DNA of 44,306 bases, from positions 1-44,306 of the forward strand of contig DATGZH010000048.1 of NCBI GenBank assembly GCA_035297265.1, read 5' to 3'. Below, one piece after another: positions 15,704 to 23,425 of the stretch (position 1 is its first letter; the number at the start of each line of letters is the position of its first letter). The position numbers and the translations under genes are program-made. Source of the stretch: DATGZH01 sp035297265 (GTDB taxonomy: Bacteria > Actinomycetota > Acidimicrobiia > Acidimicrobiales > RAAP-2). The notes under the pieces are model-generated. The model had not been told where the DNA came from and made no database searches. It worked only from the letters and a program-made list of their open reading frames with translations.

Positions 15704-16173
15704 CCGACACGACCGAGACAACCTTCCGCACCGAGGTGACGGTCGGGGTGCCCGTCGAGCGGGCCTTCGACGTCTTCACCAGTGGCTTCGACACCTGGTG
15801 GCCGCGGAGCCACCACATCGGCGGGGCCGACATGCAAGAGGCGATCATCGAGCCCCGCACCGGCGGGCGCTGGTTCGAGAAGGACGTCGACGGCAGCGAG
15901 TGCAACTGGGGGGAGGTCCTCGCCTGGGACCCGCCCCGGCACGTGGCCCTCTCCTGGCACCTCAACCCGGAGTGGCAGTACGACCCGGACCCCGCGCGGG
16001 CCAGCCGCATCGACGTGCACTTCACGTCGCTCGGGCCGGCCTCCACCCGGGTCGAGCTCATGCACTCCGCCATCGACCACCACGGACCGAACTGGCAGCA
16101 GGTCCGCGACGGCGTCTCGTCCGAGGGCGGCTGGCCGAGCCTCCTCCAGCTCTTCGCCGACATCCTCGCCTGA
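15700..16173 (+). CDS. SRPBCC / AHSA1-like domain protein
   Basis: This 157-residue protein has the START-like helix-grip fold of the AHSA1 group (PF08327). It opens with RTEVTVGVPVERAFDVF and continues with FDTWWPRSHHIGGAD, IEPRTGGRWFEKDVDGSE, WGEVLAWDPPRHVALSWHL and a closing GGWPSLLQLFADIL helix. Despite the family name, bacterial members are small-molecule-binding proteins of unknown ligand. GTG 15700 overlaps the regulator's stop (GTGA). The ArsR/AHSA1 pair is a recurrent operon in actinobacteria. A strong hairpin terminator follows. Confidence 0.85.
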   Translation: MTDTTETTFRTEVTVGVPVERAFDVFTSGFDTWWPRSHHIGGADMQEAIIEPRTGGRWFEKDVDGSECNWGEVLAWDPPRHVALSWHLNPEWQYDPDPARASRIDVHFTSLGPASTRVELMHSAIDHHGPNWQQVRDGVSSEGGWPSLLQLFADILA

Positions 16174-16179
16174 CGAGGC

Positions 16180-16212
16180 CCGCCCCGGGGCCGCCGCGTA
16201 GCCCCGGGGCGG
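16180..16212 (+). terminator. Perfect 12-bp GC hairpin
   Basis: CCGCCCCGGGGC (16180-16191) and GCCCCGGGGCGG (16201-16212) are exact reverse complements with a 9-base loop, starting 7 bases after the stop of the AHSA1 gene. There is no T-tract, as is usual for terminators in high-GC actinobacteria. Confidence 0.6.
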
Positions 16213-16224
16213 CGACCGGCCACA

Positions 16225-16230
16225 TAGCGT
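16225..16230 (+). promoter_or_regulatory. -10 box of the hydrolase-cyclase gene
   Basis: TAGCGT lies 6 bases before GTG 16237, directly after the hairpin of the previous operon, with no Shine-Dalgarno between. A leaderless start is likely. Confidence 0.4.
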
Positions 16231-16236
16231 GGCTTC

Positions 16237-17577
16237 GTGGCCGACGAACGCCCGGTTCGCTATGCGAGAACCCCCGACGGTCTGCACGTGGCCTACCAGG
16301 TACTGGGGGACGAGCCCCTCGACCTGCTCGTGCTGCCGTCGTCCTTCATCCCGGTGAACAGCCTGGACGAGGAGCCCTCGCTGGCCCGGTTCCACCGCCG
16401 ACTGGCCTCGTTCAGCCGCCTCCTCCGCTTCGACTTCCGGCGGATGGGCCTCTCGGACCCGATGCCGCTCGACGACCTCCACCACGGCGAGCTGGTCGAG
16501 GACGCGCTGGCGGTGCTCGACGCCGCCGGGTCGACCAGCGCCGCGGTGCTGGCCCCCGGGGTGAGCTCGCTCATCGCCATCTCGCTCGCCGCCGCCTACC
16601 CGGAGCGGGTGAGCTCGCTCGTCGTGGTCAACGGCACGGCCCGGATCATGCCGGCCCCCGACTACCCCGTCCCCGAGCCCGAGCTCTACGTCACGTCCGC
16701 GGACTCGATCCTCGAGGAGGCGCCAGTCGACGGACCGCCCTGGGTCGAGGTCATCAACCCGAGCCTGAAGGGCGACGAGACCTTCGCTGGCTGGTGGCAC
16801 CGGAGCGGGCTCCGGGGGGCCAGCCCGGCGGTGGCCCAGGCCATCACGCAGGCCATGTTCTGGCTCGACGTCCGGGGCGACCTCGCGGCCATCCGCTGTC
16901 CCACCCTCGTCCTCCACCGCCGAGGCGAGCGGCTCCACGGCATCGAGCACGGTCGCTACCTGGCCGAGCACATCAACGACGCCACCTTGGTCGAGCTGCC
17001 CGGCGACGACTTCCTCTACTGGGTAGGCGACACCGACGAGATGCTCGATGAGATCGAAGAGTTCCTCACCGGTCGGCGGGAGGGGGCGGAGCCCGACCGC
17101 CGCCTCCTCACGATGCTCTTCACGGACATCGTCGGCTCGACCGAACACCTGGGCGAGCTCGGCGAGCGACGCTGGCGCGACGTGCTCGACCACCATGACG
17201 GCTTCGTGGCCGAGCAGCTGCGGCGCTTCGGCGGCCGGCAGGTGAAGGCGACCGGCGACGGCGTGCTCGCCACCTTCGAACGACCCTCGCCGGCCATCGC
17301 CTGTGCCAAGGCCATCGCCGATGCCGCGGCCCCGCTCGGCCTGGCCATCCGGGCCGGCATCCACACCGGCGAGGTCGAGGTGCGGGGCGACGACATCGCC
17401 GGCATGGCCGTGCACATCGCGGCGCGGATCGCCGCCCTGGCCGACCCCGGCCAGATCCTCGTCTCGCGCACCGTGGCCGACCTGGTCGCCGGCTCGGCGA
17501 CGAGCTTCAACGACCTGGGCCTCCGCGAGCTGAAGGGGGTGCCGGGCACCTGGCAGCTGCTCTCGGTCGCCACCTGA
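16237..17577 (+). CDS. Class III adenylate/guanylate cyclase fused to a degenerate alpha/beta-hydrolase domain
   Basis: This 446-residue protein resembles mycobacterial Rv1900c-type cyclases. Residues 1-280 have the alpha/beta-hydrolase layout (YARTPDGLHVAYQVLG, FDFRRMGLSDP, AAAYPERV, CPTLVLHRRGE). The usual nucleophile G-x-S-x-G, aligned back from AAAYPERV, reads APGVS (106-110), so Gly stands at the Ser position. The usual late His in a GxDHxPWxGD-like segment is Phe in GDDFLYWVGD. Residues from about 287 form a cyclase homology domain with both metal-binding Asp residues (LFTDIVGST and KATGDG). VHIAAR holds His in place of the usual Asn, with the Arg kept. This looks like an active cyclase with a ligand-sensing dead hydrolase. 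Substrate nucleotide is not determined. Confidence 0.82.
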   Translation: MADERPVRYARTPDGLHVAYQVLGDEPLDLLVLPSSFIPVNSLDEEPSLARFHRRLASFSRLLRFDFRRMGLSDPMPLDDLHHGELVEDALAVLDAAGSTSAAVLAPGVSSLIAISLAAAYPERVSSLVVVNGTARIMPAPDYPVPEPELYVTSADSILEEAPVDGPPWVEVINPSLKGDETFAGWWHRSGLRGASPAVAQAITQAMFWLDVRGDLAAIRCPTLVLHRRGERLHGIEHGRYLAEHINDATLVELPGDDFLYWVGDTDEMLDEIEEFLTGRREGAEPDRRLLTMLFTDIVGSTEHLGELGERRWRDVLDHHDGFVAEQLRRFGGRQVKATGDGVLATFERPSPAIACAKAIADAAAPLGLAIRAGIHTGEVEVRGDDIAGMAVHIAARIAALADPGQILVSRTVADLVAGSATSFNDLGLRELKGVPGTWQLLSVAT

Positions 17578-17627
17578 CCTCGGGGGGACGTCCACCGGCC
17601 AGGCGCGGGCGGTAGCCTCTCGGCCCT

Positions 17628-18320
17628 GTGCCGTCCGGCCCAGCGGTTGACGTCGACGACGGGCGTGCCGCACCCTCCGACGTCGGACAACGGCCCGCCC
17701 TGCGGGGGTGGCTGCATGTCGGCGCCTTCGTCGCAGTGCTGGTGGTCGGTCCGCTCCTCGTCCTCCGTGCCCACTCCCTCGCGTCGGTCGTCGCCCTCAC
17801 CGTCTACGTCGTCTCGCTGGCCGGGCTCTTCGGGGTCAGCGCCCTCTTCCACCGGGTCCGGTGGTCACCGGTGGGCCGGCGTCGGATGCGCCGGGCCGAC
17901 CACACCACGATCTTCTTGGCCATCGCGGGCACCTACACCGCCGTGGCGGTCCTCGTCCTCCACGGCGGGGCCGAGCTCGGCATCCTGTGCCTCGTCTGGG
18001 CCGGGGCCGTCGTCGGGGTCACGATCCGCCAAGTCTGGCTGGATGCCCCGAAGTGGGTCGTGGCCGTGCCCTACGTCGTCGTGGGCTGGTGCGTGGTGGT
18101 CGTGGCCCCCCAGGTCTACCGGGGGATCGGCCCCGGGGGCTTCGCCCTGCTCTTGATCGGCGGCCTCTTCTACACCGCGGGCGCCCTCGCCTACGCCCTT
18201 CGACGGCCGAACCCCATCCCCGGGGTCGTCGGTTACCACGAGGTGTTCCACGCCTGCACGCTGTGCGGCGCGGCGTTGCAGCTGGCGGCGATCGGCTTGT
18301 ACGCGCTCCCACATCGCTGA
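17628..18320 (+). CDS. Hemolysin III family (PAQR-type) membrane protein
   Basis: This 230-residue seven-helix membrane protein has the hemolysin III/TrhA pattern: GWLHVGAF near the first helix, SALFHRVRW with the conserved Ser and His after helix 2, RRADHTTIF with the Asp-His, and GYHEVFHACTLCGA (H-x3-H) in the last part. The conserved His/Asp/Ser residues form a putative zinc site shared with PAQR receptors. The name hemolysin is historical; a role in membrane-lipid homeostasis is suggested for the family. GTG 17628 is the first in-frame start; the first 25 residues are hydrophilic and may be shorter in reality. The gene is 50 bases downstream of the cyclase. Confidence 0.85.
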   Translation: MPSGPAVDVDDGRAAPSDVGQRPALRGWLHVGAFVAVLVVGPLLVLRAHSLASVVALTVYVVSLAGLFGVSALFHRVRWSPVGRRRMRRADHTTIFLAIAGTYTAVAVLVLHGGAELGILCLVWAGAVVGVTIRQVWLDAPKWVVAVPYVVVGWCVVVVAPQVYRGIGPGGFALLLIGGLFYTAGALAYALRRPNPIPGVVGYHEVFHACTLCGAALQLAAIGLYALPHR

Positions 18321-18365
18321 CTTGGTGACCCGGCGGTGAGGTCGACGGGGCGCGCCGCGAGGTGG

Positions 18366-18371
18366 TTAGCT
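18366..18371 (+). promoter_or_regulatory. -10 box of the LLM oxidoreductase gene
   Basis: TTAGCT lies 6 bases before GTG 18378, and no Shine-Dalgarno separates the two. This supports the GTG rather than the in-frame GTG at 18336. Confidence 0.4.
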
Positions 18372-18377
18372 GCCCCC

Positions 18378-19286
18378 GTGGCCCCGCCGCTCTCGTTCTC
18401 GGCCGACCTCCCGACCATGCGGGTCGACCACCCGGAGGAGTTCGTCACGGGCGAGGCGGTGGCCGAGATCGCCGCGGCGGCCGAGGAGGCCGGCTTCGAC
18501 GCCTGCCACGTGACGGACCACCCGGCGGGCGACAAGCTCTGGCTCGACACCGGCGGCCACCACGCCCTCGACCCGTTCGTGGCGCTGTCGTTCGCCGCGG
18601 CGGCGACAGAGCGGCTCCGCCTCCTCACCTACATCTACGTGGCCGCCTACCGGAACCCGTTCCTCTCGGCCAAGTCCGGCCAGAGTCTCGACGTCCTCTC
18701 CGGCGGTCGGCTCATCCTCGGCGTGGCCGCCGGCTACCTGCGCCCCGAGTACGGGGCCCTCGGGGTGGAGTTCGACGAGCGCAACGAGCTCCTCGAGGAG
18801 GCCATCGAGGTGATGAAGCTCGCCTGGACGGAGGACGTCGTCACCTACGAGGGCCGGCACTTCAAGGCGCGGGGCGTGAGCATGCTCCCCCACCCCGTCC
18901 AACAGCCGCACCCGCCCATCTGGATGGGCGGGAACTCCTACCGGGCCATCCGCCGGGCGGTCGAGTCCTGCCAGGGGTGGTGTCCCTTCCCGAGCGCCGG
19001 GATCGCCCGGGCGGCCAAGACGGCCGAGATCGCCAGCACCGAGGACATGCTCGTGCGCCTCGACTACGCCCGGCGTCACGCCGACGAGGTGGGACGCAAG
19101 GAGCCCTTCGACGTGGTGTGGGGCGGCGGCCCGAGCGACGACCCAGCCGCCGCCCGAGAGCACCTGCGCCGACTGGCCGACGAGGGCATCACGTGGGTGA
19201 CGACGGGCTTCCCGGCCGACGACCGCAAGACCTACGTCGAGCGGCTCCGCCGCTACGGCGACGAGGTGATCTCGCCCCTGCGCTGA
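18378..19286 (+). CDS. Luciferase-like (LLM) F420-dependent oxidoreductase
   Basis: This 302-residue TIM-barrel enzyme is of the bacterial luciferase-like superfamily. Visible elements are ACHVTDHPAG near the N-terminus, RLRLLTYIYVAAYRNPFLSAK, the LDVLSGGRLILGVAAGYL cofactor-phosphate region, and PIWMGGNSYRAIRRAVE. In actinobacteria this class mostly uses F420, though the cofactor cannot be proven from sequence. The start is GTG 18378, supported by a -10 box 6 bases upstream. It precedes the DUF4118 gene by 32 bases, and the two could be co-transcribed. Substrate unknown. Confidence 0.88.
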   Translation: MAPPLSFSADLPTMRVDHPEEFVTGEAVAEIAAAAEEAGFDACHVTDHPAGDKLWLDTGGHHALDPFVALSFAAAATERLRLLTYIYVAAYRNPFLSAKSGQSLDVLSGGRLILGVAAGYLRPEYGALGVEFDERNELLEEAIEVMKLAWTEDVVTYEGRHFKARGVSMLPHPVQQPHPPIWMGGNSYRAIRRAVESCQGWCPFPSAGIARAAKTAEIASTEDMLVRLDYARRHADEVGRKEPFDVVWGGGPSDDPAAAREHLRRLADEGITWVTTGFPADDRKTYVERLRRYGDEVISPLR

Positions 19287-19318
19287 GCGGCACGGGCGAC
19301 CGAACGAGGAGCAACCGG

Positions 19319-20125
19319 TTGGGACGAGACGGCGCACCGGCGGCAGCACCGGCTCGTTCGGCCCGTCGCCTCGTCCTGCCGGCGGTGGCCCTCTGCGGCC
19401 CGCTGGTCGTCGCCGCGGTCCTCGTCCCGTTCCGCGACGACCTGTCCAACGCGGCGGCCGCCCTCGTCCTCGTGGCCGTGGTGGTCGCCGTGGCCTCGTT
19501 CGGCAATCGGGCCGCCGGCTACGTGGCCACGGTCTCGTCGGTCGTCTGGTTCGACTTCTTCCTGACCCAGCCCTACGAGCGCTTCGCCATCAGCCACCGA
19601 GACGACATCGAGACGGCCGTCGGCCTGTTCGTCGTGGGCGTGGCCGTGACCGAGATCGCCGTGCGCCGCCGGCACCACCGGGAGGCGGCGACGACCGAGA
19701 CCGGCTACGTCGGCCTGATCAAGGAGGTCTCCGGTCTGGCCGCGGCGGGGACCGAATCGGCCTTCGTCGTCCGGCGGGTCGAGGGAGCCCTCACGGAGCT
19801 CTTGTCCCTCAGGAGCTGCCGCTTCGAGACGGCCGAGCCCGCCCGGCCCGAGCCCCGCATCGAGGAGAGCGGCCGGGTGGTCTTCGCCGAGGTGGTCTGG
19901 CCGGTGGGCGAGGTCGGGTTGCCCGGGCGCGAGGTCGAGCTCGAGGTGCGCCACCGCGACCACCGCTACGGCCGCTTCGCGCTGGAACCGACGCCGGGCG
20001 AGCCGCTCGACGACGAGCGCCTCGGGGTCGCCGTGGTCCTCGCCAACCTCGTCGGCGCGGTCCTGGCCGACGAGCCCCGCCCGAAGGATGCCGGCGGGAA
20101 CGGCACCGGTCAGCTGCGGGTCTGA
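19319..20125 (+). CDS. DUF4118 (KdpD-like transmembrane) protein without kinase
   Basis: This 268-residue membrane protein starts with about three or four hydrophobic helices (LVLPAVALCGPLVVAAVLVP, AALVLVAVVVAVASF, VVWFDFFLTQPYERF). They match the DUF4118 four-helix module of KdpD-type sensors, including the F-D-F-F-x-T-x-P-Y motif. A cytoplasmic part of about 160 residues follows, with a GAF-like feel but no DHp or HATPase motifs (no H-box, N-box or G-box), so it is not a histidine kinase. TTG 19319 was chosen because GAGGAG lies seven bases upstream; no ATG or GTG fits the membrane segment. Confidence 0.75.
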   Translation: MGRDGAPAAAPARSARRLVLPAVALCGPLVVAAVLVPFRDDLSNAAAALVLVAVVVAVASFGNRAAGYVATVSSVVWFDFFLTQPYERFAISHRDDIETAVGLFVVGVAVTEIAVRRRHHREAATTETGYVGLIKEVSGLAAAGTESAFVVRRVEGALTELLSLRSCRFETAEPARPEPRIEESGRVVFAEVVWPVGEVGLPGREVELEVRHRDHRYGRFALEPTPGEPLDDERLGVAVVLANLVGAVLADEPRPKDAGGNGTGQLRV

Positions 20126-20146
20126 GGTCCCCCGCCGGTCCGGGCG

Positions 20147-21292
20147 TCAGCTCGGCAGCCGCCCGTCCGCCGCGGCCTGGGCCATCAGCTTCTCGGGGTC
20201 GGGCGGCCACCAGGGGGGCGACACCGCCCCTTCGATGGCGGCCGGGTCCACCGGCGCCCGGTCGATCGAGGCCTGGTAGACGGCGAAGCACAGCTGCAGC
20301 ACCTTGAGGGCGTCCTCACCGGAGAGCTCGGGCTGGGTCCCGGCGATGAGCGAGTCGACGAAGTGCCGGCTGGACAGCCGGAAGCCGGTGCCCCAGTCGG
20401 CGTCGAGGTTGCTGTAGTTCACGGTGGTGCCGTCGCTCCGGTAGAGGACGAGGGGGGCGAGGTCGAGCATCTCGCCGGTGCAGCGGGTCACCCAGATGAA
20501 CCCCTCGGTCCCCTGGATCTCGAAGAACTCGTCAGCCCCGTAGTAACGGCTGCGCATGTGCATCTTGGGGGCGTAGGTGACCTCCATCATCCCGAGGAGG
20601 TCCTCTCGCCCGTACTCGAAGATGGCCGCCATCGGGGCCTCGAAGAAGTACGGCCCCTCCCGGACGACGGCCTGGACGCTCGTGATGGCCATGGCCGGCA
20701 GCCAGAGGGCCATGGCGTACTTGTGGACCATGTCGTCGAAGAGGTGGCCGCCGGTGCTCTGGGTGTTGAACCGCCAGACGTAGCCCTCCGGCTCGAGGGC
20801 GGCCTGGAAGGCCGAGTCGGTGTCCCCGACCACCGTCTTGATCCGGATCATCGTCGGGCGGCCGATGGCCCCCTCGGCGATGAGCTGCTTGGCCTTCACG
20901 AGTGGGGGGTAGTGGGCGAAACACTCCGTCACCCGGAACGTGACGCCGGCCTGCTCGACCGCGGCGAGCATGCTCCTCGCCTCGGGAATGGTGTTGGCGA
21001 TGGGCTTCTGGCAGGAGATGTGCTTGCCGGCCTGGGCCGCCGCCGCCACGTGGTCGGCGTGCAGGTAGGTGGGGGTGAGGATCTCGACGGCGTCGATGTC
21101 CGGGTCGGCCAGGCACTCGTCGAGGTCCCCGTAGACCTTCGGGATCCCCCACTGCTCGGCCAGCTGCCGGGCCTTGTCCACCCGGGGGTCACAGATCGCC
21201 AGCACCTCGCACTGCTCGTGCTCGAGGTAGCCGGGCGCGTTCAGGGTGACGATGTTGCCCGCCCCCACGATCGCCATCCGCACGGTGTCCAC
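20147..21292 (-). CDS. Gfo/Idh/MocA-family oxidoreductase
   Basis: This 381-residue NAD(P)-dependent dehydrogenase has an N-terminal Rossmann fold: VRMAIVGAGNIV (GAGNI at residues 10-14), AICDPRVDKA, the ILTPTYLHADH segment, and CQKPIAN with the conserved Lys of the EKP motif, here QKP. The C-terminal beta-sheet domain contains GGHLFDDMVHKYAMALWL, where the Gly-His-x-x-Asp-x-x-x-His element supplies substrate-binding residues. Typical substrates are sugars, inositols or related alcohols. GTG 21292 was chosen because AAAGGAG is five bases upstream; a longer frame from 21358 adds an unconserved extension. The gene converges with the DUF4118 gene. Confidence 0.87.
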   Translation of the reverse strand: MDTVRMAIVGAGNIVTLNAPGYLEHEQCEVLAICDPRVDKARQLAEQWGIPKVYGDLDECLADPDIDAVEILTPTYLHADHVAAAAQAGKHISCQKPIANTIPEARSMLAAVEQAGVTFRVTECFAHYPPLVKAKQLIAEGAIGRPTMIRIKTVVGDTDSAFQAALEPEGYVWRFNTQSTGGHLFDDMVHKYAMALWLPAMAITSVQAVVREGPYFFEAPMAAIFEYGREDLLGMMEVTYAPKMHMRSRYYGADEFFEIQGTEGFIWVTRCTGEMLDLAPLVLYRSDGTTVNYSNLDADWGTGFRLSSRHFVDSLIAGTQPELSGEDALKVLQLCFAVYQASIDRAPVDPAAIEGAVSPPWWPPDPEKLMAQAAADGRLPS

Positions 21293-21503
21293 CGGCGCTC
21301 CTTTCGACGGCGCCGAGGTTAGGCCATCGACCTTCGGGGCCGACAAGCCGGCGGCCACGCCCCCGGCCCTCCCAACTTCTTATCCGGAGCAGGGCATTTC
21401 TCTCACGGATTCCTTATCTGTGCCCGTTTGACTGGATCCGACGCACCGGACCCCCAGGCGGGGGCCCGCGAGGTCTCGAGAGAGGGAAACGAGGGACACC
21501 GAC

Positions 21504-23270
21504 GTGAGCATTACCGAGCAGCCAGGAGGATCGGGCGAGCCACAGGCCACCCCGGCCCCGGAGAGCACGCCCGTCATGCCGGGAGCGGCCATCCCGGTCG
21601 GCCCGACCGGGCCCGAGATGCCCGCCCCAGCCGCACCGCCCGCCCCGCCGGCACCGCCGGTCCAGCCGGCCCCGCCGACCTACGCCCACCCCTGGGTCGG
21701 CACGGCCACCGGCCCCCAGGCCCCCGTCCCGCCCACGCCGGCCGACCCGGCGACTGCGCCGACCCCCCCGGCCGGCGTGGTGCCCCCGGCCGAGCGGCCT
21801 CACGACACCCCGCCCCTCGGCGCCGCTCCGCTCGGCGCGGGGACCTACCCCGGGGCCATCCCGGCCACGGCCACCGAGGCCGCTGGCTACGGCGGCGGTT
21901 CGGGCTGGATCCCGCCGACCGCGCCGTGGCCCCAGGGCCCGGCCCAGCCCGCCCCCCAGCCCCGCCAGAAGAACGCCTGGCGGGCCGTCGGTGTCGGCGG
22001 CCTGGCCCTCGTGCTGGGCACGGCGGCCGGACTCGGCATCGGCTACGCGGCCTGGCAGCACAACAACAACTCCCTTGCCGCCTCGGGCAGCGCCGGCAAC
22101 AACGGCAACTCCGGCGGGAACCTGTTCCCGAGCAACGGCGGGAGCAACAACGGCGGGAGCAACGGCGGCGGCTTCAACTTCGGCGGAGGCAACCTCCCCG
22201 GCTCGGGCAACTCCGGGAGCTCGGGCAACTCCGGGAGCTCGGGCAACTCGGGCTCGGGCAGCGCGCCGACCGGTGCGGCCGCCAAGGTCGACGGGGCTCT
22301 CGTCGACATCAACACCTCGCTCAACTACCAGGGCGCCGAGGCGGCGGGCACGGGCATCGTGCTCACGTCCAACGGTGAGGTGCTGACGAACAACCACGTG
22401 ATCGACGGCGAGACCTCGATCAGCGTGACCGACATCGGCAACGGCAAGACCTACACGGCGAGCGTGGTCGGCTACGACAAGAGCGAGGACATCGCGGTCA
22501 TCCAGCTGAAGGGGGCCTCGGGCCTCCAGACGGCCAGCATCGGCAACTCGTCGAACGTGTCGGTCGGTGACGCCATCACCGGCATCGGCAACGCCGGCGG
22601 CGCCGGCGGCACGCCGAGCGCGGCCAGCGGCAACGTGACCGCCCTCAACCAGTCGATCACCGCCAGCGACGACCTCGACGGCGCCTCGGAGCAGCTGACC
22701 GGGCTGATCCAGACGAACGCCAACATCCAGCCGGGCGACTCGGGCGGTGCCCTCGTCAACAGCTCCGGGCAGGTCATCGGCATCGACACCGCGGCCTCTT
22801 CGAACTTCTCGTTCCAGAGCGGCGGCAACGGCGGGACCACGCAGGGCTTCGCCATCCCGATCAACCGGGCGACCGACCTCGCCCAGAAGATCGAGGCTGG
22901 TGACACCTCGTCCACCATCCACATCGGGGCCACCGGCTTCCTCGGCGTCGAGGTCACCGCGGGCAACAGCTCGGCGAGCAACGGCGGGGGTGGCTTCAGC
23001 TTCGGCAACGGCAACAGCGGCAGCGGGTCCTCCTCGACTTCCGGCGCCTACGTGCAGCAGGTCGTTTCGGGCTCGCCCGCCGACCAGGCCGGGATCGGCG
23101 CCGGCGACACCATCACGTCGCTCGACGGCCACACGGTGGACTCGCCCAACACCCTCAGCCAGCTCATGTCGAGCCACCACCCCGGTGACAGCGTCACCGT
23201 CGGCTGGCAGGACTCTTCGGGGAAGTCGTACTCGGCGAACGTGACGCTCGCCTCCGGACCTCCCGCCTGA
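21504..23270 (+). CDS. Membrane-anchored HtrA/DegP-type serine protease with PDZ domain
   Basis: This 588-residue protein has a Pro/Ala-rich cytoplasmic segment (1-155), one membrane helix (about 158-184, VGVGGLALVLGTAAGLGIGY) and a Gly/Ser/Asn-rich extracytoplasmic linker (187-257). A trypsin-like protease domain follows with the catalytic triad H298 (LTNNHVI), D329 (KSEDIAV) and S413 (QPGDSGGAL). A C-terminal PDZ domain spans roughly 480-588 (GAYVQQVVSGSPADQAGIGAGD). The layout matches actinobacterial HtrA proteins such as PepD, which degrade misfolded envelope proteins. GTG 21504 has a GAGGGA purine run seven to eight bases upstream. The linker contains exact 18-base tandem repeats. Confidence 0.92.
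   Translation: MSITEQPGGSGEPQATPAPESTPVMPGAAIPVGPTGPEMPAPAAPPAPPAPPVQPAPPTYAHPWVGTATGPQAPVPPTPADPATAPTPPAGVVPPAERPHDTPPLGAAPLGAGTYPGAIPATATEAAGYGGGSGWIPPTAPWPQGPAQPAPQPRQKNAWRAVGVGGLALVLGTAAGLGIGYAAWQHNNNSLAASGSAGNNGNSGGNLFPSNGGSNNGGSNGGGFNFGGGNLPGSGNSGSSGNSGSSGNSGSGSAPTGAAAKVDGALVDINTSLNYQGAEAAGTGIVLTSNGEVLTNNHVIDGETSISVTDIGNGKTYTASVVGYDKSEDIAVIQLKGASGLQTASIGNSSNVSVGDAITGIGNAGGAGGTPSAASGNVTALNQSITASDDLDGASEQLTGLIQTNANIQPGDSGGALVNSSGQVIGIDTAASSNFSFQSGGNGGTTQGFAIPINRATDLAQKIEAGDTSSTIHIGATGFLGVEVTAGNSSASNGGGGFSFGNGNSGSGSSSTSGAYVQQVVSGSPADQAGIGAGDTITSLDGHTVDSPNTLSQLMSSHHPGDSVTVGWQDSSGKSYSANVTLASGPPA
22203..22250 (+). repeat. 18-bp tandem repeat in the HtrA linker
   Basis: Two exact 18-base units (22203-22220, 22221-22238; TCGGGCAACTCCGGGAGC) and a partial third encode SGNSGS-type repeats in the protease's flexible linker. 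Copy number is likely to vary between strains by slippage. Confidence 0.8.
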
Positions 23271-23293
23271 TCACAACCGACCCCTCCCATCCC

Positions 23294-23327
23294 CACCCGC
23301 CCGCCCGGTCCGCCGGGCGGGCGGGTG
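23294..23327 (+). terminator. Perfect 15-bp GC hairpin after htrA
   Basis: CACCCGCCCGCCCGG (23294-23308) and CCGGGCGGGCGGGTG (23313-23327) are exact reverse complements around a 4-base TCCG loop, 23 bases after the protease stop. There is no T-tract. It would also end any transcription running toward the hotdog gene. Confidence 0.7.
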
Positions 23328-23425
23328 CGCGTTCGGCCTCTCGGCGGGGGTCGACCGTCGGTCGGACCGGGCCGTACACTGCGGCCGTCCGACCGGGCGT
23401 GAGGAGGCGACGCCGTGACGAGACA

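Noticed and set aside
15544..17673. 709-residue open frame on the minus strand antisense to the ArsR/AHSA1/cyclase region
   Set aside because: It is antisense to genes with clear motifs, its composition is Arg/Gly/Val/Glu-rich, and it has no recognisable domain. Long antisense frames are expected in GC-rich DNA.
22085..22260. CRISPR-like or selfish repeat array
   Set aside because: The repeats are in frame, encode the Gly/Ser/Asn linker of the protease and have no spacer structure.
21414..23180. 588-residue minus-strand frame opposite the HtrA gene
   Set aside because: The plus strand carries the complete H298/D329/S413 protease; the antisense product is Arg/Gly/Ala-rich repeats.
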